Source: Haematobia irritans (taxonomy: Eukaryota > Arthropoda > Insecta > Diptera > Muscidae). From it: DNA of 64,000 nt. Shown piece after piece: positions 34,188 to 45,741 of this stretch. A program made the translations under genes and the position numbers. Location of the stretch: NCBI RefSeq assembly GCF_050003625.1, contig NC_134399.1, forward strand, positions 107,238,615 through 107,302,614. The letters are read 5' to 3'. Each line of letters starts with the position of its first letter. The stretch's first letter is position 1. A model generated the notes under the pieces. It was not told the DNA's origin, made no database searches, and saw only the letters and a program-made list of their open reading frames with translations.

Positions 34188-34727
34188 CCCAGCAAAAAGA
34201 TTTGGAAGTTCTTCCAAAGGCACAACTTTAAAAGCACTTCCAGAGGATGCACTCCCAATGATGTTCTTTATTTTAACTACCCAGGAAGTGCTTTTCATTC
34301 AATTTTTTATAACATGCTTTTTTCATACTTTTAATGGGTAATTTTAACTTTTTTGTTTCAAATAGGTTAAAAGCAGAGTAAGAATTCATAAAATGGTACA
34401 AATCATTTAAATTTTGTTGAAAAAGGTTCTAAATCCAATCTGAAAAATTGTGAATTTTTGAAAATATTTGAGGTCAAACGTTTCAGACAATTAAAAATTA
34501 TTTATTTGACAAAATATCACAGAATTTTTTAATTTACATCCAAAACATTGAATTCGGATTACACCAAAAGAAGTGATGCAAATTCAGTGCAACGGCTGTT
34601 GAAATGGAAGACTTCTGTCCTATGACAAGCCCATGTTAAATGCATCGCTTCGGCGTCAATTTTGCACCACTTCCGGATCCAAAAAGAATATTTTCATTAC
34701 ATTTTTGGCGACGCTTTTTTTGCTGGG
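34188..34727 (-). mobile_element. CCCAGC-ended MITE, reverse, 540 bp
   Basis: It starts 'cccagcaaaaagatttgg' and ends 'cgctttttttgctggg'. The flanking dinucleotide reads AA on both sides, unlike the TA of the 9.6-kb copy. Confidence 0.8.
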
Positions 34728-34987
34728 AACTAAAAGTGGTCCGATATGGCCCATTTTCAATACCATTCAATCTACATCAATAACAGCTACTAGCGCCAAG
34801 TATCAAGTTGATAGCTTATTAGTGTGTTTTTAACGTACAAATGGGGGGACATCGCTAGATCGATTCAGAATTTCACCACGCCCCACAATATATAAACAAT
34901 ATGGGTTCTAAGGCCAATATTTCCATGTTTTACAAAGGCAATGACAAAGTTAGTACATCATCCATTCTATGATGGAGGGTATAACAA

Positions 34988-35454
34988 TGAAAACTAACAA
35001 AATTTTGTTTATTCAAATGAATGTCTTAAAGTAAAATTGAAATAAATTTATGTTTAACTAATATCAAGCATTTCCATGCACATTCATTCAAACTCATTTT
35101 AAAATAATACATTTTTTTCGAGCGTAATTAGAATAACATATAGACCGGAAGTACTACTCAAGAAGCAATATGGTAATGCTTAGTTGACACGTTTCATTCT
35201 CTTGCACATGTTTCTTATATTCTCTTCCAGCTGTATGAAAGAATAATTAACCACTAGTGAAGGGTAAACGGAAAACTATAGTCAACTGTTATGTCGTAGC
35301 CAATTATAGTGTCAAAGGAAAAATAAATTATTTACATTTTATTCAGTTAGCCTATAACTATGACAATTTTCTATCATTTAAACAAAACTAATCCAAAAAT
35401 TTTCCGATAGATTTTCATTGTCTTGATAAATTTCAAGAATTTTTTATTATAAAG
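34988..35454. other. No feature recognised
   Basis: AT-rich sequence without repeat ends or coding frame. Confidence 0.4.
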
Positions 35455-35713
35455 TATGGCTGATAAGTATTGCAACCAACTTCAAGTTGATATCATTTCT
35501 AAACCTGACAGCTGATAGATTTATTCTAGTGACAGTTCATTTTATTGTTTACAAGATTACAAAAGCATTTTAATCTATTGAATTGAGATGAAATAAAGTT
35601 ATTCTTGAAGGAATTGAAGCATGGCCTAGAAAACCACAAGTTATCGTTAGAGACCTTAAATGTTAATAAATCTTTTGCATCGCGACCAAAAAAGAAATTC
35701 CTTTGCTTGCATA
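35455..35713 (+). repeat. Possible 5' remnant of another mariner
   Basis: 'tatggctgataagtattgca' at 35457 resembles a mariner terminal repeat, and 'acagctgatagatttattct' with a short 'gagatgaaataaagttattc' region fits a 5' untranslated part. No second end and no catalytic motif were found. Confidence 0.3.
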
Positions 35714-36590
35714 CAGAAAAAATCCGTAGTTAAACTAACGCTAAATTTAATTTATTTTTATTGGAAAAAAGTTTTTTGCTAGTAGTTAATGTTTGTTATT
35801 TTTTTTTCTAAATTTTCCACAGCTTAATGAAAACTTATCCGTACACACAAGTTCAATATGAACTAAAGCAAAAGAACATTTGCATACGATACCCAAAAAT
35901 AGTAAAAATGAACTACTATATGCACAGAAAAAAATATCACCAATATATTTCCAATTAAAAAGTTAATTGAAGCTGGAAATTTTTTCAATTAAAAAATTAA
36001 TTGATACAACTAACTTTTTAATCAAACTAGTAACATTAAGTCAATTAGGTAAATGATTGAAAGTTTTTAAATTTTTAATTTAAAAAAAAAATTGAGACAC
36101 TTATCTTTTTATTCAAAGTAGAAACATTAAGTTAATTAGATCAATGATGGAAAATTTTTAATTAAAAAATTAATTGATACAATAAATTTTTCAAAATTAA
36201 AACTCTAAAGTCAATTAAGAAAGTGTTTGAAAATACGCCTTTAATTAAAACATTAAAAATTAATTATTGTATTAATTATTTTTTAAATTTTTTTTTAATC
36301 AAACTAAAAACTTACAGTTAATTAAGAAAATTAGTGAACATTTTCGCGGTGTTTATTTAACAATTACATGTTCCAATTAACAATTTAATTAAAAAGTTTA
36401 ATCGATATCGATTGTAAGCCAGAATTAATTATTTAGCTGATTTAATTAAAAAGTTACACTGAATGATTATTTGATTTTATTAAAAACTGGCTTTTCGAAT
36501 CGACATCAACTAAATTTTTGAGATTTACCCCATCAATTAAATTTTTAATTGAAAGAATTAAAAATTAATTGAAATTTTCAAATCACAAAA
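35714..36590 (+). repeat. CACAG-family fragment and truncated AATTAATT element
   Basis: 35714-35930 repeats the segment at 20794 (tccgtagttaaactaacgct). 35938 starts 'cacagaaaaaaatatcacc', the CTGTG-type end of the AATTAATT family, and the pattern runs to about 36590 without a second terminus. Confidence 0.55.
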
Positions 36591-37229
36591 TATTTATACC
36601 CTCCATCATAGGATGGGGGTATATTAACTTTGTCATTCATTTCATTTATTTCATTTCATTTATTTTTTCATTCAATAACCTGTGAGCCGTATTCGGCCTA
36701 ATTGATTACGCAGTTTAATATATATAGGCACAATTAATATAAAAATCCTTAAAAAATAAAAATACAAACTTATAAACTAATGCTCCGTTTGTAACACATC
36801 GAAATGTTGCTCTAAGACCCCATACAGTTTATATATTCTGGGTCGTGGTGAAATTCTGAGTCGATCTAAGCATGTCTGTCCGTCTGGTGAAATCACGCTA
36901 ACTTCCGAACGAAACAAGCTATCGACTTGAAACTTGGCATAAGTAGTTGTTATTGATGTAGATCGGATGGTATTGGTCCATAATTATATATAGCCCCCAT
37001 ATAAAGCGATCCCCAGATTTGACCTTCGGAGCCTCTTGGAAGAGCAAAATTCATTCGATCCGGTTGAAATTTGGAACGTGGTATTAGTATATGGCCGCTA
37101 CCAACCATGCAAAAATTGGTCCATATCCGTCTATGGTTATATATAGTCGATCCCCAATCATACAAAAAATTGGTCCATATGGGTTCATAATCATGGTTGC
37201 CATTCGAGCCAAAACTAGTCTCCCAAAAT

Positions 37230-38155
37230 TTTATTTTATACAAATAAAATTTTGTCAAACTTTTATTACTATAGAAACTTTAACAAAATTTTATTTCTAT
37301 AATAATTTTGTCAAAATTTTATTTCTATAGAAAATTTTGTCAACATTTTATGTCTATAGAAAATGTTGTCAAAATTTTATGTCCATAAAAAATTTTGTCA
37401 AAATTTTATGTCTATAGAAAATTTTGTCCAAATTTTATATCTATAGAAAATTTTGTCAAAATTTTATGTCTATAGAAAATTATGTCAAAAGTTTATATCT
37501 ATAGAAAATTTTGTCAAAATTTTATTTCTATAGAAAATTTTGTCAAAATTTTATTTCTATAGAAAATTTTGCCAAAATTTTATTTCTATAGAAAATTTTG
37601 TCAAAATTTTATTTCTATAGAAAATTTTGTCACAATTTTATTTCTATAGAAAATTTTTGTCAAAATTTTATTTCTATAGAAAATTTTGTCAACATTTAAT
37701 TTTATTGAAAATTTTGTCAAAATTTTATTTCTATAGAAAATTGTGTTAAAATTTTATTTATATAGAAAATTTTGTCAAAATTTTATTTCTATAGAAAATT
37801 TTGTCAAAATTATATGTCTGTAGAAAATTTTGTCAATATTATATGTCTATGGAAAATTTTGTCAAAATTTTATTTCTATAGACAATTTTGTCAAAATTTT
37901 ATTTCTATAAAAATTTTTGTCAAAAATTTATTTCTATAAAATTTTTTGTCAAAATTTTATTTCTATAGAAAATTTTGTCAAAATTTTATGTCTATGGAAA
38001 ATTTTGTCAACATTTTATGTATATACAAAATTTTGTCAAAATTTTATTTCTATGGAAAATTTTGTCCAAATTTTATTTCTATAAAAATTTTTGTCGAAAT
38101 TTTATTTCTATAAAAATTTTTGTCAAAATTTTATTTCTATAGAAAATTTTGTCAA
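37230..38155 (+). repeat. 29-bp minisatellite array
   Basis: About 31 units of AAAATTTTGTCAAAATTTT plus a TTTCTATAG-type block (variants TTTATGTC, TTGTGTTAAA). The period of 29 is not a multiple of three, so frames rotate and it cannot encode a regular protein. Confidence 0.95.
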
Positions 38156-38236
38156 ACTGAATACGTATATAGTATTTAATCGGCCTGGCCGAACCTACGG
38201 CCGTATATACTTGAGAAGAAAATTTCATCCGATCTG

Positions 38237-38975
38237 GGGCCAAATCACCGCATTCGTCATCGAGTTCTGTTTCGTATAGAGAAACATTTCGATCGCATTA
38301 AATTTTTGGATCACCGCATTCGATCGAAATTTATTTTGTCTACTACTTTTTTTTACATTGCTGTAAACATATGGTAATAAGAAACTGGAAGAGAGTAGAA
38401 TTTCAAAATAATTTTTTGTTATCAAATTAGGATATTTCTGAGATATTTATGTTGCTTTTGTGTGTTAAAATATATGTGCAAAAATATATTATGAATCCAA
38501 GTGTTTTTTGGTTTTCCTCGTCTTCGGCTTCAGAGGATGAGTACAAAGGGGCATTAATAAGGAAAAATATTGGTGACAAAAGCAGTCCTTTAGCATTGCC
38601 TGAAGTAGAGTAAGTGGTTCTATTTTGAAGTGAGTGTTTTTAACATCCATAGATTTAAAAAGAGTTCTTGAAAAAATAAGTTTTTTTGAAGCGGCTACTG
38701 AGCATTCCTTTCTTTGATCCGTTTCCCTAAATGCAAGTAATATTATATTTTATTAAATGTATTTTGCCAAAATATAATAATAATTACATTTTCACCAACT
38801 TTTTTCTTTTTGTTTACCTTTTTTCTGCTTGAAAATCACTACATACTTCGTTTTCGATAGCATGCTACCTATCGTGTTCAACTTCGAGTAGAAACAATTC
38901 GATAACGACTGCGGTGATCCGCGTAAATTACATACGATGACGAAGTACTCGATTTCGACTGCGGTGATTTGGCCC
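38237..38975. mobile_element. Harbinger-like element, 739 bp, CTG duplication
   Basis: Termini GGGCCAAATCACCGCA and TGCGGTGATTTGGCCC are a perfect 16-bp inverted repeat, extended imperfectly to about 32 bp. The 3-bp flank CTG occurs at 38234-38236 and 38976-38978; removal restores the family A reading 'gatctggttgaaa'. GGGCC-type ends with 3-bp duplications fit PIF/Harbinger. It keeps what looks like a first coding exon (38491-38609). Confidence 0.8.
38491..38609 (+). pseudogene. Residual first exon inside Harbinger-like element
   Basis: An ATG-led frame starts MNPSVFWFSSSSASEDEYKG and continues for 39 codons up to a strong donor (GA|GTAAGTGG at 38608-38617). The serine-rich acidic start followed by basic residues resembles N-termini of Harbinger-type proteins, but 40 residues do not allow a firm family call. 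No acceptor with a matching catalytic exon was found before the right end, so an internal deletion is likely. Confidence 0.35.
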
Positions 38976-39109
38976 CTGGTTGAAATTTTGAACGTGGTGT
39001 TAGTATATGGTTTCTAATTACCGTGCAAAAATTGGTCCATAATTATATATAGCCCCCATATAAACCGTTCCCCAGATTAGACCTCCAGAGCCCCTTAGAG
39101 GAGCAAAAT

Positions 39110-40255
39110 TTATCCGATTTTATTTCTATAAAAAAATTTATCAAAATTTTATTTCTATAAAAATTTTTGTCAAAATTTTATTTCTATAGAAAATTTTGTC
39201 AAAATTTTATTTCTATAAAAAATTATCTCAAAATTTTATTTCTGTATAAAATTTTGTCAAAATTTTATATCTATTGAAAATTTTGTCAAAATTTGATTTC
39301 TATAGAACATTTTGTTAAAATTTTATTTTTATAGAAAATTTTGTCAAAATTTTATTTATATAGAAAATTTTGTCAAAATTTTATTTGTATAGAAAATTTT
39401 GTCAAAATTTTATTTCTATAGAAAATTTTGTCAAAATTTTATTTCTATAGAAAATTTTGTCAAAATTTTATTTCTATAGAAAATTTTGTCAAAATTTTAT
39501 TTCTATAGAAAATTTTGTCAAAATTATATGTCTATAGAAAATTTTGTCAAAACTATATGTCTATGGAAAATTTTGTCAAAATTATATGTCTATGGAAAAT
39601 TTTGTCAAAATTTTATTTCTATAGATAATTTTGTCAAAATTTTATTTCTATAACAAATTTTGTCAAAATTTTATTTCTATAGAAAATTTTGTCAAAATTT
39701 TATTTCTATAGAAAATTTTGTCAAAATTTCATTTCTATAGAAAATTTTGTCAAAATTTTATTTCTATAGAAAATTTTGTCAAAATTTTATTTCTATAAAA
39801 AATTATCTCAAAATTTTATTTTTGTATAAAATTTTGTCAAAATTTTATTTCTATTGAAAATTTTGTCAAAATTTGATTTCTATAGAACATTTTGTTAAAA
39901 TTTTATTTTTATAGAAAATTTTGTCAAAATTTTATTTATATAGAAAATTTTGTCAAAATTTTATTTGTATAGAAAATTTTGTCAAAATTTTATTTCTATA
40001 GAAAATTTTGTCAAAATTTTATTTCTATAGAAAAAATTTTATTTCTATAGAAAATTTTGTCAAAATTTTATTTCAATTGAAAATTTTGTCAAAATTTTAT
40101 TCCTATAGAAAATTTTGTTAAAATGTTATTTCTATAGAAAATTTTCTCAAAATTTTATTTCTATAGAAAATTTTGTCAAAATTGTATTTCTATAAAAAAT
40201 TTTGTCAAAATGTTATTTCTATAAAAAATTTCATTTATATAGAAAATTTTGTTAA
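39110..40255 (+). repeat. 29-bp minisatellite array with an internal higher-order repeat
   Basis: About 39 units. The run of variants from 'aaaaattatctcaaaatttt' (39215) to 39450 recurs at 39790-40025 in the same order (ttgtataaaa, ctattgaaaa, tagaacattttgtt, tttatatag, tttgtatag), a shift of about 580 bp. This shows duplication of a 20-unit block. Confidence 0.93.
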
Positions 40256-40408
40256 TTTTGTTAAATTTATTTTAGTTTTAAGATACCTTGCCATGGGCAA
40301 CTGTTATCACAATCCATGTAAACCGATTGTGGATGACGGACAACCGCTAATAGAACTTTATAACATTGTGGAGATTCGGCCTAGCCGAACTTTCGACATT
40401 ATATACTT

Positions 40409-40410
<2 letters not shown>

Positions 40411-40438
<28 letters not shown>
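40411..40438. repeat. Poly-T run
   Basis: About 27 consecutive T at the end of the family A copy. Confidence 0.95.
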
Positions 40439-40442
<4 letters not shown>

Positions 40443-40577
40443 TAACAAAGGTGAAACTCTTTTTTTATCCGTGGACATATTGTTTTTTGTTTAACTTTTT
40501 TTCTGTTTAATTTGTGAAGTCTAGACATTTTGTTCTAAAGCACATAGATACAGACAACATTGTTTTATGGGTACGCA

Positions 40578-40863
40578 CACACAAAAAAATATTTTTCTGA
40601 TTCAATCACGAAATTAGTTGATCCAATTAATTTTTTAATTGAAATGTCTTCAATCACAGAAATGATAGTATCAATTAAAAAATTAATTGACAGTCAATTA
40701 AAAAATTAATTGATCCAATTAAAAATTTAATTGATACTATTAATTTGTGTGATTGATTTTTATTTCAATTAAAAAATTTGTTGATTCAATTAAATAATTG
40801 AAAATTTTTTAAAACTCAATTAAGATTTTAATTGGAAAAATTTTCGTGAAATTTTTTTCTGTG
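40578..40863. mobile_element. CACAC-ended AT-rich MITE, 286 bp, CA duplication
   Basis: It starts 'cacacaaaaaaatattttt' and ends 'cgtgaaatttttttctgtg'. CA occurs at 40576-40577 and 40864-40865. The interior consists of alternating 'caattaaaaaattaattga' palindromes. Nearly the same element lies at 48013-48279. Confidence 0.8.
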
Positions 40864-40865
40864 CA

Positions 40866-41386
40866 GTACTTCGCAAGGAATACAAAAAAAAATCCTTAAA
40901 CAGCGGCTCCTATATATCCCATATACTGACCCCAATTTTTTAAAATTGTACAAAAAAAAAATTACGGCCCATATCTTGGGAACTACTAGCCATAGACACA
41001 CATAATTGAGGATTTGGAAATTATGTACATGTTGATAACTATATCCATTCAAATGCGATTTGGAACCACTGTGTGTACTTTGACTTAACAATAATTTCGT
41101 ATTGATATTTTTATCCAATCAAAACTTGCAGAATTATTTACAACTTAGGAACCACTGTGCGACAGTTGATTGACACAATTTTGTCTTATCGGCAGAGGAC
41201 AGTTATTAATTATTTATCTTAAGACCTGTTGCTGGAACACTTCTATTTGAATTTTCTTTAAGTAACTTTCTAACGCGAAGTAGATAAATTTATCAAGTTA
41301 AACTTGGTAGTAAATAATTAACCAATATTCTATTGGTTTTAAATTTCGACATTTAATCCAAAATTTTCTTGTTGTTTTTTTTTCAG
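40866..41386 (+). other. Intron sequence before the CHPF exon
   Basis: No repeat family was recognised, so this may be unique. It ends with the polypyrimidine tract and acceptor 'ttgttgtttttttttcag' at 41369-41386. Confidence 0.6.
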
Positions 41387-42064
41387 GTGAAAAATGTTAT
41401 CCGACCACGTTATTACTCTTCCGAACTGGGGATACGAGAGAAAATCTTCATTGGCGTTATGACCACACAAGACAACATTAACACTTTGGCCACAGCGATA
41501 AATCGGACAACCGCTCATTTAGTGAATAAAATTAAATTTTTCATCAATGCCGATAATGTAAAGACGAACTATAAACTCAAGAATATTGTGGGATTTACCG
41601 ATACGCGAGAGAATCTGCGACCATTCCATGTCATAAAATATATTGCCGATAATTACCTCGACGATTATGACTATTTTCTAATCATTCAAGACAATGTGTA
41701 TGTTGATGCACGTAAATTGAAAGCGATGCTCTATCACATGAGTATAACATTCGATTTGTATATGGGAGCAAAGACCGAGGCCAGCAATTATGGGAGTTAT
41801 GGGGCAGCTGAAGTGGCTGAGAATGGAGCCGCCGAGGCCGCTGGCGGTGAAGCCGGTTCCATCAATGATGAATTTCGTATGTTAAGTGATCGGAATTATT
41901 GTGATTTAAATGCTGGTATACTTTTGAGTAGCAGTGTTATTCGTAAAATGCGTAATAACTTGGATTGGTGCGTTCGCAATGGTATTACTAATGTGCATAG
42001 TATAAATATTGGTCGTTGTGTTAAGTACTCCAGTAATCTGCCAGGATGTCAAGAGGTTTTTCAG
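41387..42064 (+). CDS. Chpf: Chondroitin polymerizing factor (CHPF) homologue, internal exon
   Basis: A 226-codon exon in phase 0 on both sides, bounded by a polypyrimidine tract plus 'cag' and by 'cag|gtgagt'. CHPF is a Golgi type II membrane protein that works with chondroitin synthase to elongate the glucuronate/N-acetylgalactosamine chain. The exon encodes much of the N-terminal glycosyltransferase-like (Fringe/CHSY-type) domain: [20 protein letters not shown] (about residues 15-34), [43 protein letters not shown] and IGRCVKY near the end. The DXD position reads [10 protein letters not shown] rather than the DDD of CHSY proteins; loss of DXD here is typical of CHPF. An Ala/Glu/Gly-rich insert ([18 protein letters not shown]) sits before YCDLNAG. 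N-terminus, transmembrane segment and second domain lie outside the window. A chondroitin synthase is the alternative, but the motif pattern favours CHPF. Confidence 0.85.
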
Positions 42065-42304
42065 GTGAGTTGATTTTTGCATATATTACACAGATTATAC
42101 AATTTTTGAGAGGAAACAAACATTATTGGAAAAACCAATTTGTAAACGTTCTATATTTATACTCAAATGTTTTGTGTTCAAATTTTGTTCAGTTTTGGAT
42201 ACATATGCACTTGTTGTTGAAATTGTCGAACTAATTTGATGCGTTTTCATTGCTGGGATCATATTTTGCCTGTAATCGTAATAGGTACCTATTACTAATA
42301 TCTA
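42065..42304 (+). other. Start of the downstream CHPF intron
   Basis: Begins with donor 'gtgagttg'. No repeat recognised before the insertion at 42305. No continuing CHPF exon was recognised anywhere to 64000. Confidence 0.6.
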
Positions 42305-43940
42305 CACTGAGAAAAATATTTACGTGGTATTAAAAATTACGCAACCTAAATTTTAGGATGCGCAATTTATATAATATTAAGGACAAATTTCTTTAAATTA
42401 ATGAAATTTAATTAAAAGAAAGTTTATAATACTTGCTTTAAAATATATTTTTTTTTTAATTCCAAATTACCAAAATTTGTGTCCCCCTGTTTAAGTCGTA
42501 TGTCTTTGAACTAATGCACATTTTCCTCTTAAAGGAAAGAAAAACATTTTTGTAGTTAAAGAAATCGTCGTCTTTATATTTAAGATAAAAACGCTTCAAA
42601 CATAGGTTAAACCTTATTTTCAAGATTTTGTGTCTTTGGTTTAAAGTTTTTTTTTTTTTTGAATTAATATAAATTTTTTACTTGGAAGTATCTGTTTTAA
42701 TTTGTATTTTTAAACTGGAATTTGTTTCTACGTGAAAAGCTTTATTAATAAATGAGATTTGTATTCTAGATTTAAAACTACAAAGGTCCCTAAAAACGTT
42801 CCTTATTTTAAAGAAGCCGCATCTTTGGCTCCTTAAGAGAAGGTAACAATTTTTGGATCCTAGTACATTTTTTTGATGTAGAATGGTGGCAAACTCCTAA
42901 AGAAGCTAACAAATTGGCCAATAACAAAAAGTTAGGCCAATTAATTTGTTAATTAAAATGTCTTCAATCACGAGAATGATAGTATTAATCATGTATTTAA
43001 TTGGACATTAAAAAATACTTGATTAAAAAATGATTTGATTTCATTAGCAAATTTCAATTAACTTTTCAATTGTTTTTAGTTTGATTAAAAAATTGATTGT
43101 TTGAAATAAATTGTTTGTCAAAAATTAAAAAATTCCATCACTTTTTTTAATTGACTTATTCGTCCGAGTTTGATTAAAAAATTAATTGTATCAATTAATT
43201 TTTGAATTAAAAATTTAAAAAACATCATTGACTTAATTAACTTAATGTTTCTATCTTGATTAAAAAGTTAATTGTATAAATTGAAAAAATTTTCAATTTC
43301 AATCAATTTTTTAATTGGAAATATTTTGGTAATATTTTTTTTTGTGTGAATTTTTAAAAAATGAATTGAAATTCCATTAATTTTTTAATCAAGCATTTCT
43401 TGTATGTCAAACCAAAACAGTGATTGGTACTATTATTTTCATGATTGAAGACATTATAATTAAAAAATTAATTGGACCAATTAATTTCGTGATTGAATCA
43501 GAAAAAATGTGTGTTTCCAGGCAACCTATTATTTGCCGTACACGCATAAAATGTTTTCTTAATTTCAAAAAAAAAAAGCTAAATCAAAGATCCAAAATCC
43601 TCACAGTAAGTCTTAGCCTATATTTGAAGCTTTATTATTATTTATCTTTATTAATCCAAAATTGCAATATACCAGTTAATTCAAACATTATTTCTTTGAA
43701 TCAAAATTTTTTTCTGTACTCTAAGGAAAATTTTAAAGACATACAACATTAATGGAGGGATGTAAATTTCAACGATTCCTATCCTAAATTTAAGGAAACA
43801 ATTTTAAAGTAATCAGTATGAACTTTGCTTTATATAAAATTTCTTTATTTTAAAGAATTTTTAAAAATATTTTGTAAATTGCGTGTCCTAAAGTTTAAGC
43901 TGCATTATATTTCATATTAAGTAATTATTTTTTTCCAGTG
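42305..43940. mobile_element. CACTG-ended element, 1.64 kb, TA duplication, with nested AT-rich sequence
   Basis: It starts CACTGAGAAAAATATTTACG and ends 'attatttttttccagtg', with TA at 42303-42304 and 43941-43942. The flanks 'cctaaattttagga' and 'cctaaagtttaag' are internal inverted features. About 42930-43520 is AATTAATT-family sequence nested within it, including a 'gattgaatcagaaaaaatg' end. The frame at 43420-43752 spans repeats. Confidence 0.65.
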
Positions 43941-45067
43941 TAGGTCAGGAAGGTACCAAAGACCGCAGGCATATACATGCACAGAAAAAAATATCACAAA
44001 ATATTTCCAGTTAAAAAGTTGATGTTGACAATTTTTTCAATTAATAAATCAACTGCAACAAATAACTTTTTAATCAAGATAGAAACTTTAAGTTGATTAA
44101 GTCAATGATTGAAAATGTAAAGATTTTTAATTAAAAAATTAATTGATAAATTAAGATAAATTAAGAAAAAAGCGATCGAAATTTGTTTAATTTTTAACTA
44201 AAAATTTATTTCAAACAATGAAGTTTTTAATCAAACTAAAAACACTAAGTCAGTTATGAAAGTAAATGAAAATAGTTACGTTTTTAATGAAAAAATGAAT
44301 TGAGTTTTCATCATTCAACATCAATTATCAATTGAATCAATTAAAAAATTAATAGAATTTTGTTTTTATTTTTTATTTATTTATTGATAATTAATATAAG
44401 CTTGTGTACAATAGAATACTAGGATATATACAAATTTAAAGAGATTAGTATTAGCGACTTTGCAACTTTGAATATTTTGATATTACAATCAATAATTTAT
44501 AAATGAATAAACAATTGAAGGAAAAAGCGCAAAAAACCTTACAAATTTTATACAAAATAAAAAAAAAATAAAAACTACTGTATATGGTTACGATTGAATA
44601 ATAGAGGAATCGATGAATGGTAAAGTGAATTTATATGATCATACCTTGACCAAGAGCATATGTCGGCAAATTTATTGACAATAGTACATAGTTTGTTTTT
44701 GACAAAAGGAATATTGTGGATAGAGTGAAGACTCGAGGTAGGGTAGAAATATGGTTTATATATCGTCTTCAGTAACTTATTCTGAGCTACTTGTAGGCGC
44801 TTGATATGGCAGTCAGATGCACCATGACAAACGGGAGCGGCATAGAAGAGCATACTACTAAAGACGACCTTAAAGATTATCAACTTATTATCAATACTCA
44901 GTTCAGACTTCCTATTAATGAAGGGGTAGTTTAGATAGTTTAGTTTGTTCATGATATGAGATATGGGCGTTAAAAATAAGTTTTCTATCGAGAATTATAC
45001 CCAGGTAACGAACCTGATTCCCATTCAATCTCATGTGCATTAACAGTTATCATTGTCTGCGGCACAA

Positions 45068-45363
45068 AACATGATTTTCTTCTCCTTGTGAAGAAAATAA
45101 ATTGTGATTTAGCAGAGTTTATCATTATCTTCCAGTTGCTAAAATAATTCAGAACACAGTCCAAGGCACTCTGTAGACTCTCTAGTGCATCTATTGCAAG
45201 TAAATTTGAACTTAACATGATTTTCTTCTCCTTGTGAAGAAAATAGATTGTGATTTAGCAGAGTTTATCATTATCTTCCAGTTGCTAAATAATTCAGAAC
45301 ACAGTCCAGGGCACTCTGTAGACTCTCTAGTGCATCTATTGCAAGGAAATTTTGAACTTAAAA
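45068..45363 (-). repeat. Tandem duplication of about 147 bp inside the RT
   Basis: 'catgattttcttctccttgt' begins at 45069 and again at 45218, and the two copies agree apart from a few bases and one indel. The duplicated segment encodes a SNWKIMINSAKSQ-type stretch, so this protein segment is present twice. Confidence 0.9.
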
Positions 45364-45741
45364 CGTCAGGGTCATCAGCAAAGATTGAGACTTTATAACC
45401 TTCTAGAGGGGGAAAGACATTCGTATATATATTATATAAAATTGGTGATAAGCATGAACCCTGGGGGCAGCCAGCTGAAATAATGTATTCCCTAGAATGG
45501 ACACTGAACTTACGATCCTTCAAAAAACTTCTAATAATATTCACTACTGACAGATTGGTACCAATGGATGTTAGCTTGTGAACAAGGCCGTCATGCCAGA
45601 CGGAGTCAAAAGCAGATTTAACATCCAGTAGCACCATAGCTGTCGATTTACCTACGTACTTAATCCTAACGAGGGCATGTACCGTATTGTGCCCCACCCT
45701 GAAGCCGAATTGTTGAGGTGGAAGCACATTATTGTCCTCTA

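Larger units (their letters stand above)
33250..34987 (-). mobile_element. Family A remnant, reverse, with two nested elements
   Basis: It has the reverse units 'gatcggatgaaatttg' and 'atcggtttatatgagg'. The reverse 5' end is 'ccattctatgatggagggta' at 34962-34981. It is interrupted by 33339-34048 and 34188-34727. Confidence 0.6.
36597..40411 (+). mobile_element. Family A element, forward, with two long minisatellite arrays
   Basis: Starts 'tataccctccatcataggat' (36597) with 'ctgggtcgtggtgaaattct' and 'cgaacgaaacaagctatcga' just inside, then 153-bp units, a 29-bp array (37230-38155), a family A-type terminus (cggccgtatatacttg, 38198-38213), more 153-bp sequence, a second array (39110-40255), and a terminus ending 'cgacattatatacttg' at 40410. 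Two termini show it is a composite or rearranged copy. The long T run after it may be part of the element or insertion-associated. Confidence 0.7.

Noticed and set aside
37230..40255. CRISPR-like regular repeats
   Set aside because: The 29-bp repeats are directly tandem with no unique spacers, in an animal genome; this is a minisatellite.
42046..42234. Extension of the CHPF frame past 42064
   Set aside because: The consensus donor 'cag|gtgagt' at 42064/42065 and loss of family similarity show that this is intron.
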